Positions 17,725 through 27,319 are shown, counted from the first letter of the stretch. The stretch: 64,000 nt of DNA from Lacinutrix venerupis (GCF_003663945.1 NZ_RCCH01000005.1:62001-126000), one strand, 5' to 3'. Notes: generated by a model from the sequence alone, not told the origin. A program made the numbers and translations.

Positions 17725-20466
17725 ATGAAGAGTTTTATTTTCGATGTATTAGAAAGTCTTAAAGATAAAGGAGAAGATTTATCTACCCTTTACTTTATTT
17801 TACCCAGTAAACGTGCAGGAGTTTTTTTAAGGCAAGAACTATCTGCTGTTGTAAAAAAAACAATATTCTCTCCTACTATTATTAGTATTGAAGAGTTTGT
17901 TGAAGAATTAGCAGAACTTACAACTATTAACAATACAGAGTTATTATTTGAGTTTTACAATACTTATTTAGCTTTAACTCCAAAACAAGAGCAAGAAAGC
18001 TTTGAAGTATTTTCTAAATGGGCACAAATACTACTTCAAGACTTTAATGAAATTGACCGTTATCTTATACCACAAAACCAAATATTCGATTACTTAGCTG
18101 CAGTAAAAGAATTGGATCATTGGTCTGTAGGAAACGACAAAACAGAAGTTATAAAAAACTATTTAAAATTTTGGAACAAATTAAAACTCTACTATAAACA
18201 TTACACCCAAAATTTAATTGCTAAAAAAACTGGCTACCAAGGTTTAATATACAGAGAAGCCGTTGAAAATATTCAAAATTACTGTACCTCAACAAAGCGT
18301 AAGCATATATTTTTAGGTTTTAATGCTTTAAATACTGCAGAAGAAACTATAATTCAAGAACTTTTAAAAAATAATTTAGCAGAGATATTTTGGGATATAG
18401 ATGAAACCTTTATAGAAAACAAAATTCACGATGCAGGATTATTTACTAGAGCTCACAAGACCAAATGGAAACATTTTGAAAAACATCCTTTTAATTGGGT
18501 TACCAAACACTACAAAAACAATAAAAATATAGAGGTATTAGGTGTCCCAAAAAACATAGGACAAGCAAAAGCCATTGGCTCTATTTTAAAAAAATTAGAA
18601 ACTAAAAATCCAAATTTAAAAAGTACTGCTGTAGTACTTGGTGATGAAAATTTATTAATTCCAATACTAAATTCTGTCCCAAAATCTATTTCTAAATTAA
18701 ATATTACCATGGGCTTTCCATTAAGTTCCATACCATTAGCATCGCTATTCGAACAATTATTTAGTGTACACAAAAAAGCATCAGAAAAATATTATTATAA
18801 AGACATTATTGGTCTGCTATCTCATCAATTTATTAATCCCTTATTTTTAAACGGAACAATAAATACAGCCTCAATAGTAATAGATACTATAAAAAAAAAT
18901 AACCTCGTATACTTAAATGTTTCAGAAATTAAACAATATGCTAAAAACAACGCTAGCCTTATAGAGCTTATTTTTAATCCTTGGAAAGATGATGCAAACA
19001 AAGCAATTGAAAATTGTTTTAAAATAATTAACAAAGTAAAAGAATACCTATCTACTAATAAGGAAGACAACTTAATATCTTTAGAATATTTATTTCGTTT
19101 TAACAAACTCTTTAACGAGCTTTTTAGGCTAAATAATACCTATAAACATATACAAGATATTTCTGCTCTATTTAGTATCTATACCGAACTTTTAAGTAGC
19201 GAAACATTAGACTTTAAAGGTGAGCCTTTACAAGGCTTACAAGTAATGGGAATGTTAGAATCTCGTGTTCTTGATTTTGAAACCGTAATTATTTCGAGTG
19301 TAAATGAGGGTGTGTTACCATCAGGTAAAACAAATAACTCTTTTATTCCTTTTGATATTAAAATTGAAAATAAACTACCAACATATAAAGAAAAAGATGC
19401 TGTATACACCTATCATTTTTACAGGTTATTGCAACGTGCAAAAAATATATTTATTCTCTACAACACTGAAGTTGATGTATTAACCGGTGGAGAAAAAAGT
19501 AGATTTATTAACCAATTAGAACTTGAAAACATTCATGAAATTAATCATAAAATTATTACTCCTAAAGTTCCAGGATTTAATAATAAACTAAAGGAAATAG
19601 TAAAAACAAAAACTGTAATAAATCAACTTAAAGAAGTTGCACAAAGAGGGTTTTCACCTTCATCTTTAACAAATTATATACGAAACCCATTAGACTTTTA
19701 TTACCAGAGTTTATTAGGTATAAAAAATATAGAAGAAGTAGAAGAAACCGTAGCCGCAAATACCATGGGTACAGTTGTTCATGATACATTAGAAGCACTT
19801 TACAAGCCATATATTAATATGGAACTAAAGATTGAAGATATTAAAGATATGATGCCTAAAATAGAGTCTAATATTGAAATGTTCTTTAAAAAAACTTATG
19901 CTGAAGGCGATATGAGCAAAGGTAAAAACCTAATTATATTCGAAATTGCAAAACGCTATGTTCAAAATTTTTTAAATTTAGAAATAGAAGATTTAAAAGC
20001 AGGAAATACCATTAAAATTCTAGCTTTAGAACAAAAAACAGAAGTCCCATTAAATATTCCGGAATTAAATTTTAATGTTAAATTAAAAGGAACAGTAGAC
20101 CGTGTAGATTTATATAATGGTATTACAAGAATTATAGATTATAAAACTGGTAAAGTAAACAACAATCAAGTATCTATAACAAACTGGGAAGACATAAATT
20201 TAGACTATAAAAAATACAGTAAAAGTTTTCAAATTTTAGCTTATGCTTATATGATGAACGCTTTAAAGCCTCTAAATTTTCCTGTTGAAGCAGGAATAAT
20301 TTCTTTTAAAAACCTTAATTCTGGTTTTATAAAATTTACACAAAAAGGTGGCAAAAAAAACTCATTAATTACTCAAGAAACCTTAAATAGCTACTTTAAT
20401 GAGTTAAAAAAATTAATAATAGAGATATGTAATCCAGAAATTAATTTTGTTGAAAAAGAAGTATAA
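17725..20466 (+). CDS. AddB-like PD-(D/E)XK nuclease / inactivated helicase
   Basis: 913 residues. Probable partner of the AddA-like protein at 11720. The N-terminus FILPSKRAGVFLRQEL takes the place of Walker A without its GKT lysine, as in AddB-type inactive helicase domains. The C-terminal nuclease has VHDTLEALY, RVDLYNGITRIIDYKTG (catalytic Asp and Lys) and a following FQILAYAY. Typical AddB proteins hold a 4Fe-4S cluster through one Cys before and three after the nuclease motif. Here the N-terminal position reads NYIRNPLDFYY (Asn, not Cys), and only one Cys (EICNPE) is near the end, so the cluster is probably absent. Its stop overlaps the next start by one base. Confidence 0.85.
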   Translation: MKSFIFDVLESLKDKGEDLSTLYFILPSKRAGVFLRQELSAVVKKTIFSPTIISIEEFVEELAELTTINNTELLFEFYNTYLALTPKQEQESFEVFSKWAQILLQDFNEIDRYLIPQNQIFDYLAAVKELDHWSVGNDKTEVIKNYLKFWNKLKLYYKHYTQNLIAKKTGYQGLIYREAVENIQNYCTSTKRKHIFLGFNALNTAEETIIQELLKNNLAEIFWDIDETFIENKIHDAGLFTRAHKTKWKHFEKHPFNWVTKHYKNNKNIEVLGVPKNIGQAKAIGSILKKLETKNPNLKSTAVVLGDENLLIPILNSVPKSISKLNITMGFPLSSIPLASLFEQLFSVHKKASEKYYYKDIIGLLSHQFINPLFLNGTINTASIVIDTIKKNNLVYLNVSEIKQYAKNNASLIELIFNPWKDDANKAIENCFKIINKVKEYLSTNKEDNLISLEYLFRFNKLFNELFRLNNTYKHIQDISALFSIYTELLSSETLDFKGEPLQGLQVMGMLESRVLDFETVIISSVNEGVLPSGKTNNSFIPFDIKIENKLPTYKEKDAVYTYHFYRLLQRAKNIFILYNTEVDVLTGGEKSRFINQLELENIHEINHKIITPKVPGFNNKLKEIVKTKTVINQLKEVAQRGFSPSSLTNYIRNPLDFYYQSLLGIKNIEEVEETVAANTMGTVVHDTLEALYKPYINMELKIEDIKDMMPKIESNIEMFFKKTYAEGDMSKGKNLIIFEIAKRYVQNFLNLEIEDLKAGNTIKILALEQKTEVPLNIPELNFNVKLKGTVDRVDLYNGITRIIDYKTGKVNNNQVSITNWEDINLDYKKYSKSFQILAYAYMMNALKPLNFPVEAGIISFKNLNSGFIKFTQKGGKKNSLITQETLNSYFNELKKLIIEICNPEINFVEKEV

Positions 20467-21308
20467 TGATTAAAAAAAATCAAATTTTAAACAGAAACAA
20501 TCAAAAACCAATTGTTTTTGACACTTTTTTTAATAAAACAGAAAAACAAAAACCTCTTGTAGTTTTTTGTCATGGTTATAAAGGTTTTAAAGATTGGGGA
20601 TGCTGGAATTTAATGGCAGAGGCCTTTATGAATGCTAACCTATTTTTTGTAAAGTTCAACTTTTCGCATAATGGAGGAACTATAGAAAACCCAATAGATT
20701 TTCCAGATTTAAATGCATTTGCTGAAAATAATTACACTAAAGAATTAGACGATTTAGACGCTATATTAAATTATTTTTTAGCCAATGATTACGAATATAA
20801 AAATGAAATTAACATTAATAATATTGTAGTTATAGGTCATTCGCGAGGTGGTGGCATTGCCATAATTAAATCTGCTGAAGATGCCAGAATAAAAAAACTT
20901 ATAACATTTGCAAGTGTAAGTGATTTTGGCAAAAGAACTTCTACCATTGGAGACTTAGAAGAATGGAAGAAACTAGGTGTAAAATATGTTTTAAACGGAA
21001 GGACAAAACAGCAAATGCCTCATAATTATCAGTTTTACAAAAACTTTAAAGCAAACGAGGAACGATTAAATATTGAAAAATCTGAAAAATCGCTACAAAT
21101 AAAACACCTTATAATTCATGCTAAAAATGATAAGTCTATAAAGTACAATGAGGCAGAAATGTTACATAATTGGAGTAAACATAGCGAATTGTTTCCTGTA
21201 GAAAACAGCGATCATGTTTTTAGTACTAAACATCCTTGGTTAAATAGTACAATGCCAAAAGAGTTAAAACAAGTAGTAGATAAGAGTATTAATTTTATAA
21301 ACAATTAA
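20466..21308 (+). CDS. Alpha/beta hydrolase
   Basis: 280 residues, no signal peptide. The HG oxyanion motif is in FCHGYKGFKDWG (~35-46), the nucleophile is Ser126 in GHSRGGG, and the catalytic His is in NSDHVFSTKH near residue 262. The substrate is unknown; the family includes peptidases and acyl esterases. The ATG overlaps the stop of the addB-like gene (TAATG), so it is translationally coupled to a repair gene. Its 3' end overlaps the convergent sensor kinase gene by four bases (TTAA). Confidence 0.82.
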   Translation: MIKKNQILNRNNQKPIVFDTFFNKTEKQKPLVVFCHGYKGFKDWGCWNLMAEAFMNANLFFVKFNFSHNGGTIENPIDFPDLNAFAENNYTKELDDLDAILNYFLANDYEYKNEININNIVVIGHSRGGGIAIIKSAEDARIKKLITFASVSDFGKRTSTIGDLEEWKKLGVKYVLNGRTKQQMPHNYQFYKNFKANEERLNIEKSEKSLQIKHLIIHAKNDKSIKYNEAEMLHNWSKHSELFPVENSDHVFSTKHPWLNSTMPKELKQVVDKSINFINN

Positions 21309-23668
21309 GCAATTTTTAATACACTGCTTTTATGCATATTTATTTTTCTAAATAACAATTCTCTATTAACAGGTTTTGTTATATAATCGTTCATCCCAAC
21401 AGCAATAACTTTTTGTCTGGCAGTTTCTGTTGCGTCAGCAGTAACAGCAATAATTGGGATATCTTTAATAATGCTAAATGGAGGATTATTTCTAATAATG
21501 GTTGTAGTTTCATAACCATCCATAACTGGCATTTGTAAATCCATTAAAATAATATCGAATACATTATTTTTTAATAACTCTAAAGCTTCTTTTCCGTTTG
21601 CCGCTAGTTTAAAATCGGTTATAGATAATTTTGTAAGAATCTTTTTCATTATCATTTGGTTTAACTCATTATCTTCAACTATTAAAACTTTTAGTTCATT
21701 TCCTTTTGTTTTAGCTTGAACAGGTTCTTTTATTGGTTGGCTTTCCTCTAATGTTTTAAAGTCGATTGAAATAGAAACCTTTGTTCCTCTTCCAAGTTCG
21801 CTATCAATATTAATTTCTCCTTCAAATAAACCTATTAAATGTTTAACAATACTTAACCCTAAACCTACACCACCAAATCGTCGCTTATTATTTAGTCGCA
21901 TTTGTCCAAAACTATTAAACAAATGATTTTTTTTATCGACATCAATTCCAACACCAGTGTCTGAAATATCAATTTTAAAATTGGTATTTCCGTTTGGTGT
22001 ATTAGTTGTTATAACAGAACAGTTAATAGTACCATAACTAGTAAACTTAACCGCATTACTTAAAACATTATTAATAACCTGTACAAAACGTTCTGAATCG
22101 CCTAAAACACTATAAGGAATAGATTCGCTAACATTAATATTATATTTTAATCCTTTTTGCTCTGCCATACGTTGCCAATTATTACTGATCTGCTCTATAG
22201 CTTCTTTAGGATTAAAAGGATTGGGTCTTAATTGTAATTCTTTTTTTTCAATTTTTTCAAAATCTAAAATATCGTTTATATTACTTAGTAAACTTAAAGA
22301 GGCATGCTTAATAATTTCAAAATTTTTCTGACTTTCATTATCTAAATTTTTATCCATTTCATCTGCAGCAATACCCATAATTGCATTAATTGGAGTACGT
22401 AACTCATGGCTAATATTAGACATAAAATAACTTTTAAGTTCGCTAATTTCTTCAGATTTATTAAGAGCATCAATTTGAGAAGATTCCTTTTCTAACCTCA
22501 AGTCTCTAATTAAATTAGTCATAGAAAGTGATAGAAATATTACCTCAAATGAGATACCAAATTTTGCACTGTTCATTGTAATAAAGTTATTAGGTAATAA
22601 ACTCAAATTATTCATTACAAATCCCATTAAACCGATAACTAAGAAAAAAATACCTATTGAAAAAAATGAATCTATTTTATATTTTTTATAACGTAAATAA
22701 AATAATGTTACAAGTATTAATATTAAACTTAATAAACCATTTACATTACTAATTGGGTAAACCAATTCCTTTGTCTTGTCGTTAATAAATAACAATAAAC
22801 CTAATGCAATAACTACTACATAAAGTACTTTAAAAGCGTATTTTATTAGTTTAGTTCTAGACTTAACCTTTAAAAAATGCTCACAATATTTTAATAGAAA
22901 AAAGTTAGAAAAAAGGGCTGCTATTAAAACTGCTCTATCGTTTAAATAACCTCCAAACGGCAATAGATATTGAAAAATAATACCATCTAACGCTGTTTGC
23001 ATTAAAGCAATAGAAAAAACATATATACTATAATAAACAAATGTTTTGTTAGATAAGCTTGTAAAGAAAAACAAATAAATTAATGAGGCTAAAAATAATA
23101 ATCCATAAAAGAAACCTAAAAATAATTGTTCTGCATAGTTTACTTTCCAAAATTCATTTGGTGAATAAAGAGTAAGAGGTAAATTTAAAGTTTCTCCATC
23201 GCTCTTTAAATGTATGTAAAACTTTTGTTCGCTATTCTTAGGTAAAATTATTTTAAAAATAGTTTTACGGTGTTTAACTTGCCTATCTTTAAATGGTATT
23301 GCATCTCCACTACTAAAATGTTTTATGTCGTTATTATTTATTTGATATAGATTAGCGATATCTGTAGCAGGTCTAGCTGTTTCTAAATAGTAAGTGTTTT
23401 CTTGATTAGTTGTATTTTCTAAACTAAAAGTTAACCAGTAATCGTCTGAAGAGAAGCCAACACTTTGGTTTTCGCTAGTTAGAGGATTATATACAATATC
23501 ACTTTGGTTACTAATTATATCCTCAATAGTTAAATTTGGATTTTCAGCTTTAGCAAACAAAGCGTATTCGTAAAGTTTACCTTTACTTTCTATAGGATTA
23601 AATGGCGTGTTTTGAGCGAATAGCGCACTCGAAAACAAGCAAAAAATAAGTAATATTACTCGACACAT
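21305..23668 (-). CDS. Hybrid sensor histidine kinase with 7TM-DISM receptor
   Basis: 787 residues. Signal peptide (1-19), a periplasmic 7TMR-DISMED2 sensor domain (~28-170, beta-rich), seven transmembrane segments (~180-388), then HisKA with the phospho-accepting His421 in SNISHELRTP, a HATPase_c domain (N box NVLSNAVKF, GVGIDVDKK, GLGLSIVKHLIG) and a C-terminal receiver domain with the phospho-Asp in IILMDLQMPVMDGYE. The 7TM-DISM module is thought to sense carbohydrate-like or other small extracellular ligands. No cognate regulator is encoded next to it, so it may phosphorylate a separate response regulator. Confidence 0.93.
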   Translation of the reverse strand: MCRVILLIFCLFSSALFAQNTPFNPIESKGKLYEYALFAKAENPNLTIEDIISNQSDIVYNPLTSENQSVGFSSDDYWLTFSLENTTNQENTYYLETARPATDIANLYQINNNDIKHFSSGDAIPFKDRQVKHRKTIFKIILPKNSEQKFYIHLKSDGETLNLPLTLYSPNEFWKVNYAEQLFLGFFYGLLFLASLIYLFFFTSLSNKTFVYYSIYVFSIALMQTALDGIIFQYLLPFGGYLNDRAVLIAALFSNFFLLKYCEHFLKVKSRTKLIKYAFKVLYVVVIALGLLLFINDKTKELVYPISNVNGLLSLILILVTLFYLRYKKYKIDSFFSIGIFFLVIGLMGFVMNNLSLLPNNFITMNSAKFGISFEVIFLSLSMTNLIRDLRLEKESSQIDALNKSEEISELKSYFMSNISHELRTPINAIMGIAADEMDKNLDNESQKNFEIIKHASLSLLSNINDILDFEKIEKKELQLRPNPFNPKEAIEQISNNWQRMAEQKGLKYNINVSESIPYSVLGDSERFVQVINNVLSNAVKFTSYGTINCSVITTNTPNGNTNFKIDISDTGVGIDVDKKNHLFNSFGQMRLNNKRRFGGVGLGLSIVKHLIGLFEGEINIDSELGRGTKVSISIDFKTLEESQPIKEPVQAKTKGNELKVLIVEDNELNQMIMKKILTKLSITDFKLAANGKEALELLKNNVFDIILMDLQMPVMDGYETTTIIRNNPPFSIIKDIPIIAVTADATETARQKVIAVGMNDYITKPVNRELLFRKINMHKSSVLKIA

Positions 23669-23982
23669 TTTCCAGTTGATTTGGGTTAGTAATCAAAAAA
23701 ATAAAGTGCAACTTATGTGTAGAGGGATTGTTAAAGCTGAACATGCTACGTACATACGTAGTCTAATATAAATTGGTTTTAAAAAATATGATTTATTTTA
23801 ATATAAAACATATAATTAAATGTTTTTCTTGCAGCAAAAGTAACAAATAATATTATTTTAAGTCTATTAAGTATTAATACAGGACATTTTATAACCTTTT
23901 AAATAAATTTTTTTAGTCTACCAAAGCACTATTTTTGTTGTAAATCTTCCGACATTAGCATGGTCATTAAATTAAGATTAAT
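23669..23982. other. 314-bp divergent spacer between the sensor kinase and MATE genes
   Basis: A/T-rich spacer with no ORF of note. It holds the divergent promoters for the kinase and the MATE gene, a perfect 7-bp inverted repeat CTACGTA-CA-TACGTAG at 23746-23761, and a 9-codon ORF (23960-23986) whose TGA overlaps the TTG start of the MATE gene. Nothing else stands out. Confidence 0.6.
23746..23761. promoter_or_regulatory. Inverted repeat, possible operator
   Basis: CTACGTA / TACGTAG, perfect 7-bp arms around CA, about 78 bp upstream of the sensor kinase ATG. GC content and symmetry stand out against the A/T-rich spacer. No regulator is identified. Confidence 0.3.
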
Positions 23983-25317
23983 TTGAGTTCTAATATTAGT
24001 ATTAAACACATTAATAAGCTTGCAATTCCTGCTCTTATAGCAGGTATATCAGAGCCTATATTGTCTTTAACAGATGCGGCAATTGTTGGAAATATAGAAT
24101 TTAATGCTACAGAGTCTCTTGCTGCTGTTGGTATTGTATCTACTTTTTTATCTATGTTAATTTGGGTTTTTGGCCAAACACGTAGTGCAATTTCCTCTAT
24201 TGTTTCTCAATATTTGGGAGCTAATAAATTAAATGAAATTAAAAATCTTCCTGCTCAGGCAATTTTTATAATTACATTGTTAAGTATAATAATTATTATT
24301 ACAACCTATCCATTTGCAGAAGCTATATTTAAGCTTTACAATGCAGAAAATCTAATTTTAGAATATTCCATAGACTATTATAGAATTCGTGTTTTCGGAT
24401 TTCCTTTTACTCTATTTACCATTGCTGTTTTTGGCACTTTTAGAGGCCTTCAAAACACTTTTTATCCAATGGTAATAGCAATAATTGGAGCAAGCTCTAA
24501 TATTATATTAGACTATGTTTTAGTTTACGGTGTGGCTAATATCGTTCCTGCTATGCATATTCATGGAGCTGCTTATGCTAGCGTAATATCTCAATTGATA
24601 ATGGCTGTACTTTCGGCTTTATATTTAATTAAAAAAACAAACATTCCTTTAATTGCTCGTTTACCTTTAAATAAAGAAATGAATCGTTTTTTATTAATGA
24701 TTGGAAATTTAATTGTTAGAACTATAGCTTTAAACGTTACTTTATATTTTGCAACAAAATATGCCACGAGCTATGGTAAAGAATATATTGCAGCATACAC
24801 AATAGCAATAAACATATGGTTTTTGGGTGCATTTTTAATAGATGGTTACGCAAGTGCAGGAAATATTCTTTCTGGTAAATTATTAGGCGCAAAAGCATAT
24901 GGAAAACTTATTTCTTTAAGTAATCGATTAATAAAATATGGTATTCTAATTGGGTTATTTATGGCAGTATTGGGAGCACTTTTTTATTATTCAATAGGTA
25001 ATATATTTATAAAGGAACCAGAAGTTTTAAAACAGTTTTATAGTATTTTTTGGATTGTATTAGCCATGCAACCTTTATGTGCGTTAGCTTTTATTTTTGA
25101 TGGTATGTTTAAGGGTTTAGGCAAAATGGCAGATTTAAGAAATCTATTATTAATATCAACTTTTGCTATTTTCCTACCTGCGTTATTTATTTTAGATTAT
25201 TACAACTTTAAATTAAATGGTATTTTTATTGCCTTAACACTGTGGATTATAGCTCGCGGATTTCCTTTAATCATAAAATTTAGAAAAGAATTTTTACCGC
25301 AATCACAAAAGAATTAA
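23983..25317 (+). CDS. MATE-family efflux transporter
   Basis: 444 residues with 12 hydrophobic segments, the normal MATE layout (two six-helix halves). It exports drugs or metabolites using a Na+ or H+ gradient. The start is the TTG at 23983: the only upstream ATG (23960) is in another frame and ends after nine codons, and the family's usual N-terminus IKHINKLAIPALIAGISEPIL needs the TTG region. The motif PALIAGISEPILSLTDAAIVG and the later FRGLQNTFYPM fit DinF-like members. Substrate unknown. It is followed after 37 bp by a small ORF and queD. Confidence 0.88.
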   Translation: MSSNISIKHINKLAIPALIAGISEPILSLTDAAIVGNIEFNATESLAAVGIVSTFLSMLIWVFGQTRSAISSIVSQYLGANKLNEIKNLPAQAIFIITLLSIIIIITTYPFAEAIFKLYNAENLILEYSIDYYRIRVFGFPFTLFTIAVFGTFRGLQNTFYPMVIAIIGASSNIILDYVLVYGVANIVPAMHIHGAAYASVISQLIMAVLSALYLIKKTNIPLIARLPLNKEMNRFLLMIGNLIVRTIALNVTLYFATKYATSYGKEYIAAYTIAINIWFLGAFLIDGYASAGNILSGKLLGAKAYGKLISLSNRLIKYGILIGLFMAVLGALFYYSIGNIFIKEPEVLKQFYSIFWIVLAMQPLCALAFIFDGMFKGLGKMADLRNLLLISTFAIFLPALFILDYYNFKLNGIFIALTLWIIARGFPLIIKFRKEFLPQSQKN

Positions 25318-25354
25318 CTTTGACGCGAGCCTTAGGCTTATTAAAAAAAATAAC

Positions 25355-25456
25355 ATGGAAATATTAAACTTTTTAGGAGGTAGTGGTTTTTTTGCTGTAC
25401 TAGCCTTTATTATCATTATAATTTACGTTTATAATAGATATAAAAACCGCAGATAA
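25355..25456 (+). CDS. Small single-span membrane protein
   Basis: 33 codons: MEILNFLGGSGFFAVLAFII followed by a short run of Ile/Tyr/Val and the basic tail YNRYKNRR. It reads as one transmembrane helix (residues ~10-26) with an N-out, C-in charge pattern. It lies between the MATE gene and queD, and its TAA overlaps the queD ATG (TAATG), which suggests real translation and coupling. No family is recognised. A real small protein is likely but unproven. Confidence 0.6.
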   Translation: MEILNFLGGSGFFAVLAFIIIIIYVYNRYKNRR

Positions 25457-25905
25457 TGGGAAACATTCGAATAACTAAACTTTTTACTTTTGAAACAGGC
25501 CACGCGCTTTACGGGTACGATGGAAAATGTAAAAATGTTCACGGTCACAGCTACAAACTGTCTGTTACTGTTTTTGGGCAGCCAATTTCCGATAATACTA
25601 ATGTTAAGTTTGGGATGGTTATTGATTTTTCAGATTTAAAAAAAATAGTTAAAGAAGAGATTGTTGATGTATTCGATCATGCAACTGTTTTTAACAAAAA
25701 TACACCACACGTTGATTTAGCAAGAGAACTACAAAACAGAGGTCATAACGTACTTTTAGTAGATTACCAACCAACAAGTGAAATGATGGTTATTGATTTT
25801 GCTAAAAAAATTAAAAAACGTTTACCAGAAAATATTCAATTACACTCGCTAAAATTACAAGAAACAGAGAGTTCTTATGCAGAGTGGTATGCGAGTGAAA
25901 ATTAA
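25456..25905 (+). CDS. queD: 6-carboxytetrahydropterin synthase QueD-like
   Basis: 149 residues. It converts dihydroneopterin triphosphate into a tetrahydropterin in queuosine (or pterin) synthesis. Zn ligands are His16 in ETGHALYG and His29/His31 in VHGHSYKL; the catalytic Cys26 is in GKCKNVHGH; the C-terminus has LQETESSYAEW. Both QueD and 6-pyruvoyl-tetrahydropterin synthase share these motifs, so the exact product is inferred. It is translationally coupled to the small upstream ORF and precedes lpxH by 5 bp. Confidence 0.9.
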   Translation: MGNIRITKLFTFETGHALYGYDGKCKNVHGHSYKLSVTVFGQPISDNTNVKFGMVIDFSDLKKIVKEEIVDVFDHATVFNKNTPHVDLARELQNRGHNVLLVDYQPTSEMMVIDFAKKIKKRLPENIQLHSLKLQETESSYAEWYASEN

Positions 25906-25910
25906 TTAAT

Positions 25911-26663
25911 ATGCAAATTCCAAAAGGAAAAAAAATATATTTTGCGTCAGATAATCATCTTGGTGCTCCAACAAAAGAGCAGTCTTTGCCTCGCGAACAA
26001 AAATTTGTAGCCTGGTTAGATGAAATAAAAAAAGATGCAGCAGTAATTTTCCTTTTAGGTGATTTGTTTGATATGTGGATGGAATACAAAACTGTTATTC
26101 CAAAAGGATTTACAAGAACACTTGGTAAGCTTGCCGAAATTAGTGATTCTGGAATCCCTATATATTATTTTGTTGGTAATCACGACTTATGGATGAATGG
26201 TTATTTTGAAGAAGAACTAAACATTCCTGTTTACCACAACCCACAAGAGTATACTTTCAATAATACCACGTTTTTTATTGGCCATGGAGATGGATTAGGT
26301 CCTGGAGACAAAGGTTATAAACGCATGAAAAAAGTGTTTACAAACCCAATATCTAAATGGTTATACAGATGGCTCCATCCAGATTTTGGTATGCGTATAG
26401 CACAGTATCTTTCGGTTAAAAACAAAATGATTTCTGGAGATGATGATGCTATATTTTTAGGTGAAGACAAAGAGTGGTTAGTACAATATTGTAAAAGAAA
26501 ACTAGAAACCAAACACAGAGATTATTTTGTGTTTGGACATAGACATTTGCCTTTAGATATCGCTCTTAACTCTAAATCTCGATATATAAATTTAGGAGAC
26601 TGGATAAGTTATTACACTTATGGAGTGTTTGATGGTGAAACTATGGAATTAAAAGAATACTAG
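25911..26663 (+). CDS. lpxH: UDP-2,3-diacylglucosamine diphosphatase
   Basis: 250 residues, a calcineurin-like metallophosphoesterase. LpxH removes UMP from UDP-2,3-diacylglucosamine in lipid A synthesis at the inner face of the cytoplasmic membrane. Metal-binding motifs in order: FASDNHLGAP, LLGDLFDMW, FVGNHDLWM, IGHGDGLGPGDKGYK and FGHRHLPLD. The first motif reads DNH where DxH is the norm, so it is intact. The stop codon overlaps that of the convergent gene by four bases (CTAG). Confidence 0.9.
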   Translation: MQIPKGKKIYFASDNHLGAPTKEQSLPREQKFVAWLDEIKKDAAVIFLLGDLFDMWMEYKTVIPKGFTRTLGKLAEISDSGIPIYYFVGNHDLWMNGYFEEELNIPVYHNPQEYTFNNTTFFIGHGDGLGPGDKGYKRMKKVFTNPISKWLYRWLHPDFGMRIAQYLSVKNKMISGDDDAIFLGEDKEWLVQYCKRKLETKHRDYFVFGHRHLPLDIALNSKSRYINLGDWISYYTYGVFDGETMELKEY

Positions 26664-27319
26664 TTAAGCAAAGCTTTTAACGTTATTACATCAATTTTTC
26701 CATCAGGAAACAAATTTTGCTTTTCTTCAAAACTTTTTAAAGCTTCAGACGTTATATTTTTATATACACCATCTACAGAAATATCGAAACCTTTTTTTAC
26801 TAAAAGCTTTTGCATTTCATATACAAAAACACTTTTTTCTCCAGAATACAACGGTTTTTGAGGTAACATACTAAGTATTTCTTTTTTAAAATCCTCTTCA
26901 GCTTTAGTTTTATTGTATTCTGCAATAGAAACACCTTCAGATTCAAAAAATTTAATATCGTTGTTGCTTAATCCTTCACTTTTTAAAGTTTTAGATTGCT
27001 CCAAAACAGCTTTAAAATAATTTAATTTAGCAATTTTTTTTCCATATTCGGCTACAGCTAAAGCAGTTTCTTCATCATCATCTTCTGGACTTCTAACATC
27101 AATACCGTTTGCACTCCATTGCATTTGCATATAATTATTTGCTGCTTCTAAAGCATCATAATAATTATAAACTACTTCTTGATTGTAGTAATTTACATCT
27201 ATTGTTTCAGATACCTTTAAATTTGCATTTTCTGGATGAAAACGTTGGTATTCTTTATATTCTGAATAAGCAAACATTAAAATAATAATAGCAATTATGA
27301 AGAAGAGTATTTTTTTCAT
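26660..27319 (-). CDS. Membrane-anchored peptidoglycan-binding-domain protein
   Basis: 219 residues with an N-terminal membrane anchor (~3-17). The middle is a charged, mostly helical region with no recognised domain. The C-terminal ~55 residues look like a PG_binding_1 repeat: MQKLLVKKGFDISVDGVYKN and PDGKIDVITLKALLN. It probably faces the periplasm and binds cell-wall peptidoglycan. No catalytic domain is visible. Convergent with lpxH; its start is 47 bp from the MFS gene stop, on the same strand. Confidence 0.65.
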   Translation of the reverse strand: MKKILFFIIAIIILMFAYSEYKEYQRFHPENANLKVSETIDVNYYNQEVVYNYYDALEAANNYMQMQWSANGIDVRSPEDDDEETALAVAEYGKKIAKLNYFKAVLEQSKTLKSEGLSNNDIKFFESEGVSIAEYNKTKAEEDFKKEILSMLPQKPLYSGEKSVFVYEMQKLLVKKGFDISVDGVYKNITSEALKSFEEKQNLFPDGKIDVITLKALLN

